DNA of 38,860 nt, from positions 1 through 38,860 of the forward strand of contig JAFXTD010000014.1 of NCBI GenBank assembly GCA_017535925.1. Reading direction: 5' to 3'. A program made the position numbers and the translations under genes. The notes below the pieces were generated by a model that made no database searches, was not told the DNA's origin, and saw nothing but the letters and a program-made list of their open reading frames with translations. Below, one piece after another: positions 1 to 6,404 of this stretch (the stretch's first letter is position 1; the number at the start of each line of letters is the position of its first letter). The stretch comes from Selenomonadaceae bacterium (GTDB lineage Bacteria; Bacillota; Negativicutes; Selenomonadales; Selenomonadaceae).

Positions 1-116
1 ACGTTGTCGAACGCTTTTTCCAACGCATTAAAGAATTTCGTCACATCGCAATCAGATTCGACAAGCTCGATATTTGTTTCTTGAATTTCATTTTTCTTGC
101 CGCTTTTATTCGCCAT
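1..116 (-). CDS. Partial ORF inside the terminal element (possible transposase N-terminus)
   Basis: An open frame starts at the ATG on the complement of 114-116 and runs off the window. It begins MANKSGKKNEIQETNIE and continues with an acidic stretch and a Phe-rich helix. Only 38 residues are visible, so no family can be assigned. Its position just inside the end of a repeated element suggests a transposase or other element-encoded protein. The same reading frame occurs as a second copy at 38743-38860. The start has no strong ribosome binding site, which is common for transposases. Confidence 0.4.
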   Translation of the reverse strand, partial: MANKSGKKNEIQETNIELVESDCDVTKFFNALEKAFDN

Positions 117-139
117 CTTTAATTTACCAACACACCCTA
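1..139 (-). mobile_element. End of a probable insertion sequence, left copy
   Basis: Positions 1-139 are the exact reverse complement of 38720-38858. Read on the minus strand, the shared block starts TAGGGTGTGTTGG and reaches an ATG 23 bases in. It then stays open to the window edge. On each side it sits inside a gene that stops making sense at the junction: an ATPase here, an RTX protein at the other end. This fits two oppositely oriented copies of one repeated element, probably an IS, at which assembly stopped. The element family was not recognised. Confidence 0.6.
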
Positions 140-480
140 GTAGAATCATTTTCTTCAGTATAGAGTTGAATCTTTGTATTTTCGGTGTAAACATATTCCA
201 ATGAGCAACCGACTGATTTGGAAAGCGTATCGCTGAAGAGCTCGTAAAATGTATGAAGTAAAAACTCACCGAGAATATCACTTTTCGACTTGCCGGCATC
301 ATTAACTTTGCTCCCGGTAATAAAATCAAAACAAAGTTCTTTTACCAAGGGAAAATAATAAATGGCTTTAGCTATCGTGCTCTTACCTGCGGCTTGTGCG
401 CCCGTCAAGACGATGAATTGAGCCAAATCCATTTCACATTCTTTTATCGGTCCGAAGTTATGTATAATTATTTTCTGCAC
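124..480 (-). pseudogene. AAA/SMC-like ATPase, N-terminal fragment cut by the terminal element
   Basis: The 118-residue product keeps an ABC/SMC-type ATPase N-terminus: a beta strand with the FGPI motif, then a Walker A motif GAQAAGKST at about residues 27-35. Proteins of this type usually run to 400-600 residues and need Walker B and signature motifs, which are missing. The frame reads sensibly to about residue 114 (ENDST) and then enters the 139-bp terminal repeat, where it picks up four foreign residues and a stop. I infer insertion of a mobile element into a longer gene. The apparent start is GTG at 480, with only a weak upstream GGAC. Overlap with a defence island suggests an OLD- or Septu-like ATPase, but the fragment is too short to tell. 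Confidence 0.6.
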
Positions 481-494
481 TTTTCTACACGTCC

Positions 495-523
495 TTATAA
501 TGAATGGCTAACAGATTCGACAA
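495..523 (-). promoter_or_regulatory. Candidate promoter for the truncated ATPase gene
   Basis: On the minus strand, TTGTCG (complement of 518-523) lies 17 bases upstream of TTATAA (complement of 495-500). Transcription would begin just before the GTG start at 480. The match is by eye and is moderate at both boxes. Confidence 0.35.
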
Positions 524-614
524 CTGTATTTTCTTTACCTGCCAAAACTTCTTGACCGAATCGGAAAAGCTCATTAAAATTCGACTGTGAATAAATTTTA
601 CGGGAAGTGATAGC

Positions 615-926
615 ATGGCAAACGTGTCGGTGGAAATTAAAATGGATGAAGAACTGCAACGAGCGGCAACGGACGTATTTGAAAAGTTGGGGTTGGATTT
701 TTCGACAGCGATAAAAATTTTCTTGAAGAGAGCTGTATTGGCAAACGGAATTCCTTTCAACATGACTTTGCCCAAACGCAATTACAAAGCGGAGCGTGCT
801 GTTCGCGCCATGCAAGAATTGAGCGACGCTTGTGCAATCAATGGCGTTTGCAATTTGACGTTGGATGATATTAACGCAGAGATTATTGCCTCGCGACTAG
901 AAAGGGAGGCTCGCGCCGCAAAATGA
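615..926 (+). CDS. RelB/DinJ-family antitoxin
   Basis: The 103-residue protein starts MANVSVEIKMDEELQRAA and continues with a ribbon-helix-helix segment (LGLDFSTAIKIFLKRAV), the typical N-terminal DNA-binding fold of RelB/DinJ antitoxins. That family also has the IPF motif seen here at residues 46-48. The C-terminal half would wrap the toxin. Such antitoxins neutralise a cognate RNase and repress their own operon. The stop overlaps the ATG of the next reading frame (ATGA at 923-926), the usual antitoxin-toxin coupling. The partner is a PIN-domain reading frame rather than RelE/YafQ and is broken, so this antitoxin may now be an orphan or act only as a repressor. Confidence 0.85.
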   Translation: MANVSVEIKMDEELQRAATDVFEKLGLDFSTAIKIFLKRAVLANGIPFNMTLPKRNYKAERAVRAMQELSDACAINGVCNLTLDDINAEIIASRLEREARAAK

Positions 927-1296
927 ACTATTACGCCGTGCTTGATACAAATGTACTTGTGTCCGCGCTTATACGCAAAGAATCAGTGCCGGGAGAAGTT
1001 GTCACTCACGCACTCGAAGGAAAAATTATTCCGCTTGTGAACGCTGAAATTCTTGAGGAATATAATTCAAATTCGACGAGCAAACCTTTGAGGTCATAAT
1101 AGCCTGAATAATATCCCGTGCAATTACAGAGGAATTCTTTCCCGATTCCAAAGACGCAGTGTTTTACGAAATTGTAATGGAATCTCGCAAAGAGCACGAC
1201 GCCTATTTGGTTACGGGGAATTTAAAGCATTTTCCACAACGAACATTTATAGTTACGCCGCGTGAGATGTTGAACATTATTGAACTTGAAGAATAA
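923..1296 (+). pseudogene. Decayed PIN-domain toxin (COG1569-like), partner of the RelB-type antitoxin
   Basis: The first frame reads MNYYAVLDTNVLVSALI, a PIN-domain start with the metal-binding Asp, and goes on to NAEILEEY, a second acidic site. At about 1066 the frame changes and the ORF ends at a TAA at 1085-1087. The other frame, from 1069, resumes PIN sequence (KFDEQTFEVIIA), passes an in-frame TGA, and finishes with HDAYLVTGNLKHFP and the stop at 1294-1296. A short deletion plus a nonsense mutation best explains this. PIN toxins are Mg-dependent endoribonucleases that usually cut tRNA or mRNA. This copy is almost certainly inactive. The ATGA overlap with the antitoxin gene shows the original operon arrangement. 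Confidence 0.75.
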
Positions 1297-1379
1297 ATTT
1301 TTGTGTGCGTGGGGCATTACCAGAAAAAATCTATGGAAAAGATAGTAAAAGCAAAATTAATTTTACCGAATATGGGCAT

Positions 1380-1718
1380 TCATTCGTCGTCGATTGCGTA
1401 TTCGGCATAACGAACATCAACTTGAACGCTACGGCGTTCTTCAGCGTCAACGACTTTTTCGGCGCGTCGTTTAATTGCGGCGACAAATTCTTTGCTCTGA
1501 GTAATTTCCGCCACGTCCTCGAAAACTTCGCTAATCCAGCAGAAAGTATCATCGTCGCATTCGTTCTCGATAAAGTTAATCGTCTGCGTCATGTCGCGTG
1601 AAAGGATTTTCGTTTCCTCGTTCCAGCATTTTTGAATGTTAATGTAATCTTCAGTGTCAAGTGCCGGTCTTCGCGCTACTACTTCGACGATTTCCGATTT
1701 AATCATTTTTTCTTTCAC
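1380..1718 (-). CDS. Hypothetical acidic protein, third gene of a toxin/immunity-like set
   Basis: The product is 112 residues, rich in Glu and Asp, without signal peptide or membrane segment. I recognise no family. Recognisable stretches include VARRPALDTEDYINIQKCW and a C-terminal RRSVQVDVRYAEYAIDDE. It follows the 1720-2010 gene with almost no spacing, so the two are probably co-transcribed. The listed start is GTG at 1718, and an ATG four codons downstream is an alternative. Small acidic proteins behind a toxin-like gene are often immunity proteins, but this is context only. Confidence 0.5.
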   Translation of the reverse strand: MKEKMIKSEIVEVVARRPALDTEDYINIQKCWNEETKILSRDMTQTINFIENECDDDTFCWISEVFEDVAEITQSKEFVAAIKRRAEKVVDAEERRSVQVDVRYAEYAIDDE

Positions 1719-1719
1719 A

Positions 1720-2010
1720 TCAAGTAAAAAATTCTACGTCGATATTTTTTTCGGCCTCGGCGATTGATTTACCGTCAAATAAAATTTTAGCGTCGATTAA
1801 TTTTTTCGCGGCTTGTTTAATGGAGCTAAGATTATTTTTTATTTCGACACAGTAGCAGGGAACCTTATCTCCAAGACGCCAGATTGAAATTTTCAAACCT
1901 TCAGCGGAGTTTTCTTTCTGGAAGTTATATTGGACGCCTGCGTAAGAAAATTCAATTTCGTCGTATTCGGTTAATGTCTTCCGAAAATTTTTTAACGTCA
2001 TACCGTTCAT
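1720..2010 (-). CDS. Small hypothetical protein, candidate immunity protein
   Basis: The product has 96 residues. It begins MNGMTLKNFRKTLTEYDEIE, contains an aromatic beta-rich core (EFSYAGVQYNFQ) and ends in a helical acidic region. No signal or membrane segment is visible. Its ATG overlaps the TGA of the upstream toxin-like gene (ATGA at 2010-2007), which implies translational coupling. In size and layout it resembles the protein at 2687-3034: both open with a short helix, then a [F/Y]xYxGVxY-like strand. I infer that both are immunity proteins. No database family is claimed. Confidence 0.5.
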   Translation of the reverse strand: MNGMTLKNFRKTLTEYDEIEFSYAGVQYNFQKENSAEGLKISIWRLGDKVPCYCVEIKNNLSSIKQAAKKLIDAKILFDGKSIAEAEKNIDVEFFT

Positions 2011-2405
2011 TCATCAAACACCTTCTCAATGAATTTTTTGTAATTGTCATATTCAGTCGATGTCAAATAAATGTGTTCCTTCTGTCGAATGCCATCAATA
2101 TAAATGTGCTTATGCAACGACATTTTACCGTCTCGTATATGGTAGTCAATATCCATTTTGGGTTTGTTGTCGTCGCCGAAAATTCGCATTTGTTTGAAGA
2201 CGCCATTTTTACCGTAAAGCAAATAAGAAACGTTGGGAACTTCCGAGTTACGCGGTAAGTTGTTACTTCCTTTCGAATCCGGACGGAGAATCGGAATACC
2301 ATACAAAGAACCTGTAGCGTGCCGGCCTTTAGGGATATTTTCCATTGCGGATAAAGTCTTTGAACCTTTGGTGTTAAGACCGCGATTAGGATCACCTGTG
2401 CCCAT
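2007..2405 (-). CDS. Orphan polymorphic-toxin-like C-terminal domain
   Basis: The 132-residue protein has a Gly/Pro/Asn-rich N-terminal linker followed by a compact domain with DDNKPKMDIDYHIRDGK and HKHIYIDG, rich in His, Asp and Lys. This layout of a disordered linker plus a small basic/aromatic domain is typical of toxin tips cut loose from a large polymorphic-toxin or phage head protein. A ribosome binding site (AGAAGG) precedes the ATG at 2405, so it can be made as a free protein. It overlaps the next gene by four bases. I cannot name the nuclease family. The paired His and Asp residues would suit metal-independent or metal-dependent RNase chemistry, but that is speculation. Confidence 0.45.
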   Translation of the reverse strand: MGTGDPNRGLNTKGSKTLSAMENIPKGRHATGSLYGIPILRPDSKGSNNLPRNSEVPNVSYLLYGKNGVFKQMRIFGDDNKPKMDIDYHIRDGKMSLHKHIYIDGIRQKEHIYLTSTEYDNYKKFIEKVFDE

Positions 2406-2447
2406 TTATCTGACCTTCTTTCTGACTTGCGAAAACCGGTCGGGATA

Positions 2448-2690
2448 ATGGACGAAATTTGTCTTACACATGATATTGGCGGAAAAACTTTTCGCTCTAT
2501 AGGCGGCTTTGATAACGTTAAAATTTTAGTCAAAGAAAGCGGCTCCGTCAAAGCTCCCGAATTTTCGCATACAGCCGGCAGAATTTACGCCATTGTTCAA
2601 GACGGCAAATACTGTAACAAGGGAATTCCCATTTCTGAAAAAGAACAGGCTTTGGTCAACGAGATAAAAGAAAGGTTCGGTTTGCAATGA
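2448..2690 (+). CDS. Small toxin-like domain protein, divergent partner
   Basis: From the ATG at 2448 the product has 80 residues, starting MDEICLTHDIGGKTF and containing SIGGFDNVKILVKES and EFSHTAGRIYAIV. It has no signal peptide. The Gly-rich strands and central His residues resemble C-terminal tips of phage-like or polymorphic toxins, but no family is certain. The TGA overlaps the ATG of the following gene (ATGA at 2687-2690), again the layout of a toxin followed by its immunity gene. An upstream TTG at 2427 would add seven residues but has no better ribosome binding site. Only 42 bases separate it from the divergent gene at 2405. Confidence 0.45.
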   Translation: MDEICLTHDIGGKTFRSIGGFDNVKILVKESGSVKAPEFSHTAGRIYAIVQDGKYCNKGIPISEKEQALVNEIKERFGLQ

Positions 2691-3034
2691 GAATCAATGA
2701 GTATAATAGCTTGGACGAATTTATTTACGAGTACGACAGCGGCCGTTGCCCCTCTACAGAAACTCACGGACGCAAGTTCATGGGCATTGAATTTTTATAT
2801 CGCGGCGTCTATTATCGTATGTGCTATGAGCCTTCCGAAAACGACGACGAGCCCCGATTTTATTACGTCTACATCATGCACTGCGAATCGCGAGACTATC
2901 CCACCGCTGACAGGTTTGAAGTGATTGGTCGTTACGAAAAATTTCAAGACCTGCTGAACAAGTTTTTTATCGGCGGCATTCCTTTTAAAGGTGTCATAAT
3001 GGACGACAACACTGAAATTCTCAGTCAAGATTAG
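2687..3034 (+). CDS. Small acidic protein, candidate immunity protein
   Basis: The product has 115 residues: an N-terminal helix (MRINEYNSLDEFIYEYDSG), an aromatic strand region (FLYRGVYYRMCYEP), an acidic middle and a C-terminal helix. It is translationally coupled to the upstream toxin-like gene. The aromatic strand recalls the candidate immunity protein at 1720-2010. No known domain is recognised. The function is inferred only from gene order and acidity. Confidence 0.5.
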   Translation: MRINEYNSLDEFIYEYDSGRCPSTETHGRKFMGIEFLYRGVYYRMCYEPSENDDEPRFYYVYIMHCESRDYPTADRFEVIGRYEKFQDLLNKFFIGGIPFKGVIMDDNTEILSQD

Positions 3035-3042
3035 TCAACTTT

Positions 3043-3071
3043 TTGTCAACCTCTCGTCTCTGTGCTATAAT
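3043..3071 (+). promoter_or_regulatory. Promoter of the 27-residue membrane peptide gene
   Basis: TTGTCA at 3043-3048 and TATAAT at 3066-3071 are separated by exactly 17 bases. The -10 box is preceded by TGC. This is one of the best sigma-70-type promoters in the window. Transcription should start near 3078, giving a leader of about 54 bases. Confidence 0.8.
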
Positions 3072-3085
3072 CGCGTCGATGCAAA

Positions 3086-3123
3086 TCCTCTCTTCCACAG
3101 CATCAATCCAATTTGAGAGGAGG
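3086..3123 (+). promoter_or_regulatory. Leader hairpin that can hide the ribosome binding site
   Basis: TCCTCTC at 3086-3092 is complementary to GAGAGGA at 3115-3121, the upstream half of the GAGAGGAGGT ribosome binding site of the peptide gene. A seven-pair stem would cover part of the site. Sequestration of this kind is known for type I toxin mRNAs such as txpA and fst. Confidence 0.55.
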
Positions 3124-3131
3124 TGTTGAAA

Positions 3132-3215
3132 ATGGCGTGTGTACTGACCTCGCTTGTCATCGGTGTGATTGCCGGTATCGCCGCTAATTACATCTACGAC
3201 AAGCTGAAGAAGTAG
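3132..3215 (+). CDS. 27-residue membrane peptide, candidate type I toxin
   Basis: A 27-residue peptide starts at ATG 3132 behind a strong site (GAGAGGAGGT). It has one hydrophobic helix (TSLVIGVIAGIAANYIY, residues 6-22) followed by a charged tail, DKLKK. The size, the single membrane helix and the basic C-terminus match type I toxin peptides of the Fst/TxpA kind, which damage the membrane when overproduced. The surroundings support this. It has its own strong promoter, a leader stem over the ribosome binding site, a strong terminator at 3272-3316, and an opposing promoter (3366-3394) beyond the terminator that could make an antisense antitoxin. It was found by reading the sequence and is below usual gene-calling size. 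Toxicity is inferred. Confidence 0.7.
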   Translation: MACVLTSLVIGVIAGIAANYIYDKLKK

Positions 3216-3245
3216 TTCGACGCGATTCTACTTGCCCCTGACAAT

Positions 3246-3300
3246 CGGTCTAGTCATCCGGTTAGGCAAAACGAAGCCCCCGCACGGTTAGTCATTCCGG
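3246..3300 (+). repeat. Pair of short direct repeats in the peptide-gene 3' region
   Basis: GGTCTAGTCATCCGG (3247-3261) and GGTTAGTCATTCCGG (3286-3300) are near-identical. The second copy lies in the terminator loop. In the Fst/RNAII system of pAD1, direct repeats shared by toxin mRNA and antisense RNA guide their pairing. A similar role here is only an analogy. Confidence 0.5.
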
Positions 3301-3316
3301 CGGGGGTTTTTCTTCG
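3272..3316 (+). terminator. Strong, possibly bidirectional terminator
   Basis: CCCCCGC (3277-3283) pairs with GCGGGGG (3300-3306), followed by TTTTT. An outer pairing CGAAG/CTTCG extends it. On the minus strand the same stem is followed by CTTCGTTTT, so it could also end the opposing RNA. Confidence 0.85.
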
Positions 3317-3365
3317 TTTGGTGTTAAAATGACGTGTGTATTTGCCTCTTTTATTTACCGCGCTC

Positions 3366-3394
3366 AATTTACCACAAGCTCAATTTTTTGTCAA
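3366..3394 (-). promoter_or_regulatory. Convergent promoter, candidate antisense antitoxin RNA
   Basis: On the minus strand, TTGACA (complement of 3389-3394) and TAAATT (complement of 3366-3371) are 17 bases apart. The -35 box lies in the last codons of the MmeI-like gene. Transcription would start near 3359 and run leftward into the terminator and 3' part of the peptide mRNA, the geometry of convergent type I systems. No ORF follows. Confidence 0.6.
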
Positions 3395-6148
3395 CGCCTC
3401 GTAAAGTTTCATAAGCTCGCCGACGATTTTTGATTCGTCGTCTAAAAAATTTTCAAAGCCGTATGCTTTGGCGACTGCAAGGTCGTTTTTTTTGTGCGCG
3501 TCTCGTAAATCACTCGGCATGGTCAATTCGTCGTAGAGGTCGGCAAGCGTGCAGTTAGGAACTAGGAACTGGGAACTAGGAACCAGTTTACTTTTCTCTG
3601 CTATGTCCCTAGTTCCTAGTTCCTCGTTCCTATATTTTTTTCGAACGTCCAAAATATTTTGCGCCGTCTGTTCAATCAAATTTTTCTGCTCCTCCGTCGG
3701 CCGGCACCAAACAAAATTATTGTACACCACGCTACCCGAATATCGATAATCGGACTTCAAACGACCTGCAACCGCTCTCATCCATGCCATGTGAATTGAA
3801 CTCGTCAATATCCCGAAATGATAAATCTGCGCGGCGGGCACGATTGAAGTTGCGTCGCTTGCGATAATTTCGGGCGGCATAAATCCAATCGGAATATATC
3901 GGCGATTTTCTGAACTGACACGAGGAATTAAAAGATAGTTCGTTGTCGGTTGTCTTATTTCTTGAAAAAGTTGCGACGTTTCAGCTGATTTTCGAGTGTC
4001 GGCTTTTTTGCTTGCCAATCGAAAATTTTTTACGGCTTCAACACGTTGATAAAGTTCTTTGCTCTTGCGAATTTCATTTGGCGCAACGTCGACCAACCAA
4101 AAACAATATCTAAGCTTGCCGTTGATAAATTCTTCCGCGCCCATGTACTGACGAATAAATTTTTCGAGCGCGGGCTCACGTTTCAAAATTTTTTTGCGTT
4201 CATCAGCAGAGAAAAGAAAATTTCTTCCGTCAGTCGCTTTATTTCCCCAGAAAATTCGTGGAACGAAGTCTTGAAGATGTTTTGCGCGGCTCTCAATAAA
4301 AATTGTCGGGGCGTCGACGAGATATGGATTTATATTTTGCGCGGGATAAACTTTTTCGCCGTCAAAAATTTTTTTATCGACGGAAAGATTTTTATCAGCC
4401 ATGCCGACAACCACGCAATGAATCGCCGCCTTATGAAAAGATTCGCTGTCCCATTTGAAAGTTCGGTGCGCGAAAATAATTTGCATGCCGTAAGTGTCGA
4501 AAATTTTTTTCCAGAGCGGCGTAACCTGTTCGCCTTGAGTGATTGAATTCGTGGAGACGAAGGCGGCTTTAATGTTCGTGCCTTGCATGAGCTTTGCGGC
4601 TTTGTGATACCACGCGCCGACGTAGTCAATGCTGTTTGAAAGTTTAATCTTGCCGAAAATTTTCACGGCGTCAGACTTTTGAGCGGCGTCCATCATGCTC
4701 GCCCCAACAAACGGCGGGTTGCTGATTATGTAATCGGTCTTTGCCCAGTCGACGTGCAAGGCGTTGGCTTGAATGATATTCGGATAACTTTTGAGCGGGA
4801 AGAGTTCCAAGCCCTTGTGAACAATTTCTTCGGTCTCGCGTTTCATTTTAATTTCGGCAATCCACAGCGCGGTTTGAGCAACGGCAACCGCGAAATTATT
4901 TATCTCAATGCCGAAAAAATTTTGGATAGAAATTTTAATGGGGTCGTCGAGTTCGCCGAGCGCGATTTGCGTGCCGAGGAGTTCTTTTAAAATTTCGTTT
5001 TCAAATCGACGCAGGCAAATGTAAGTTTCGGTCAAAAAGTTTCCGCTTCCGGCAGCAGGGTCTAAAAATTTCAAGGCGGCGATTTTATCTTGGAGAGCCA
5101 GAAGATTTTTTTTGCGGTTGCGCGAAGATTTTTTAATCGTCTCAAATTCGGCGCGCAGGTCATCCATAAAAAGCGGGTCGATAACTTTATGAATGTTTTC
5201 GGTCGAGGTGTAATGCATACCGCCCGTCCGCCGAATGTCGCGTTGAGTTTCATCGTTGGAATTGAGCGTCGATTCAAAGACGGTTCCGAAAATCGCGGGC
5301 GAAATGTCTTCCCATTTGAAACCGCCGCTTGCCTCGTCGAGAAGAAGATTTTTTATTTCGATTGTGAAGTTCGGGAAGTCGATTTCGTCTTTGAAAAGCC
5401 CGCCGTCGACGTAAGGAAATTTTTTCAGCGTGTCGTCGAGGTACGGGCTGCGATTTTCAAGCGGAGTATCGAGGACTTTGAACAGCTCAATCAAATCTTG
5501 GCGGATATTCCTCGCGCCTTCGAGGTAGTTGCGAAAAATTTTGTGCTTGCCGAAAACGTCAATGCTCTCGGCGTAGAGGCAGAAGACCAATCGGACGCAG
5601 AGTTTGTTGAGGTCGGAAAGAGCTTCGTCGGTTTGAACTTTCAATTCGTCGCGGAGCCCGTCATAAATTTTTGCAACGATTGCGCCGGCTTTGATTGAAA
5701 GTTCGCGTTCGTAAGAAATTTTATCTTGAAGTTCGACGAGGAAATTAAGTTCATTAAAACGTTTCGTCAGCTCAAACAAAAAAATTTTTAGCGGCTCACG
5801 TTCGGGAAATTTTTTGTCCATATCGAAGACGCGAAACTCTTTAAAGTTGCAAGTTATAATCCAACGAGCCTTGCGCGAATATTCCAAAGCGTCGTTATAT
5901 CTTTTTGCTTGCAGGAAAATTTCTTCGTCGTCAAGATTTACGATTGAACTTTTCTGTTCGATTAAAACTTTTGTCGAATCAATCAGCGCGTCGATAAATC
6001 CGTGCGGAATCGGAACTTCAAAGCGGATAAAAGTTTCGGGCTCGGCAACATCAAACACGTCGCGGAGCAAACTCAACCAAAAAGATTGAGCGTCGCCTTT
6101 TTCGTAGCCGCGATTCGACCATCTATTGACGAATTTTTTTACGTTCAT
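3380..6148 (-). CDS. MmeI-like (type IIL) restriction endonuclease-methyltransferase
   Basis: This 922-residue protein combines a nuclease and an adenine methyltransferase. Near residues 53-66 it has a PD-ExK-type site (Asp53, then LIEQK with Glu64 and Lys66). A helical spacer follows, then the SAM-binding motif DPAAGSGNF at about residue 363 and the catalytic NPPF at about residue 477. A target-recognition region and a helical C-terminus complete the MmeI order. Enzymes of this family methylate one strand of an asymmetric site and cut about 20 bases away. A single protein does both jobs, so no partner gene is needed. Both catalytic sites look intact. About residues 839-864 are encoded by a palindromic heptamer repeat (3555-3631) that the family does not normally carry, near the C-terminus. 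Confidence 0.88.
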   Translation of the reverse strand: MNVKKFVNRWSNRGYEKGDAQSFWLSLLRDVFDVAEPETFIRFEVPIPHGFIDALIDSTKVLIEQKSSIVNLDDEEIFLQAKRYNDALEYSRKARWIITCNFKEFRVFDMDKKFPEREPLKIFLFELTKRFNELNFLVELQDKISYERELSIKAGAIVAKIYDGLRDELKVQTDEALSDLNKLCVRLVFCLYAESIDVFGKHKIFRNYLEGARNIRQDLIELFKVLDTPLENRSPYLDDTLKKFPYVDGGLFKDEIDFPNFTIEIKNLLLDEASGGFKWEDISPAIFGTVFESTLNSNDETQRDIRRTGGMHYTSTENIHKVIDPLFMDDLRAEFETIKKSSRNRKKNLLALQDKIAALKFLDPAAGSGNFLTETYICLRRFENEILKELLGTQIALGELDDPIKISIQNFFGIEINNFAVAVAQTALWIAEIKMKRETEEIVHKGLELFPLKSYPNIIQANALHVDWAKTDYIISNPPFVGASMMDAAQKSDAVKIFGKIKLSNSIDYVGAWYHKAAKLMQGTNIKAAFVSTNSITQGEQVTPLWKKIFDTYGMQIIFAHRTFKWDSESFHKAAIHCVVVGMADKNLSVDKKIFDGEKVYPAQNINPYLVDAPTIFIESRAKHLQDFVPRIFWGNKATDGRNFLFSADERKKILKREPALEKFIRQYMGAEEFINGKLRYCFWLVDVAPNEIRKSKELYQRVEAVKNFRLASKKADTRKSAETSQLFQEIRQPTTNYLLIPRVSSENRRYIPIGFMPPEIIASDATSIVPAAQIYHFGILTSSIHMAWMRAVAGRLKSDYRYSGSVVYNNFVWCRPTEEQKNLIEQTAQNILDVRKKYRNEELGTRDIAEKSKLVPSSQFLVPNCTLADLYDELTMPSDLRDAHKKNDLAVAKAYGFENFLDDESKIVGELMKLYEALTKN
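3555..3631 (+). repeat. Period-7 repeat, inverted, inside the MmeI-like gene
   Basis: AGGAACT-type heptamers repeat four times at about 3557-3584. Their complements (AGTTCCT type) recur at 3609-3631, so the segment can fold as a hairpin. It keeps the reading frame and encodes an extra segment near residues 839-864 of the restriction enzyme. Confidence 0.8.
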
Positions 6149-6404
6149 GATATATCACCCTAAAATTTTTTGGCGATACCAATTCTATGTTTTCGAAAAA
6201 AATTCCTGTAGGGAAAAAACAAAGCGATTGGTAAAATTCATTTTACGAAAGCTCTCAAGATATTATTGACAGCCGTAAAAAATTTTTGACGCGATTTTAT
6301 TTATTGAATGATTAATGCCTCCTATGTTGCAGGAAATACGTTGACGACAACGAATAACTTTTCCAATGTCGTAAGTTTTTTTGTTTTGGAAGAGGTGGTT
6401 CTTA

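Noticed and set aside
485..815. Two minus-strand ORFs opposite the relB-type gene
   Set aside because: They mirror the antitoxin reading frame, have no recognisable domains, and overlap each other.
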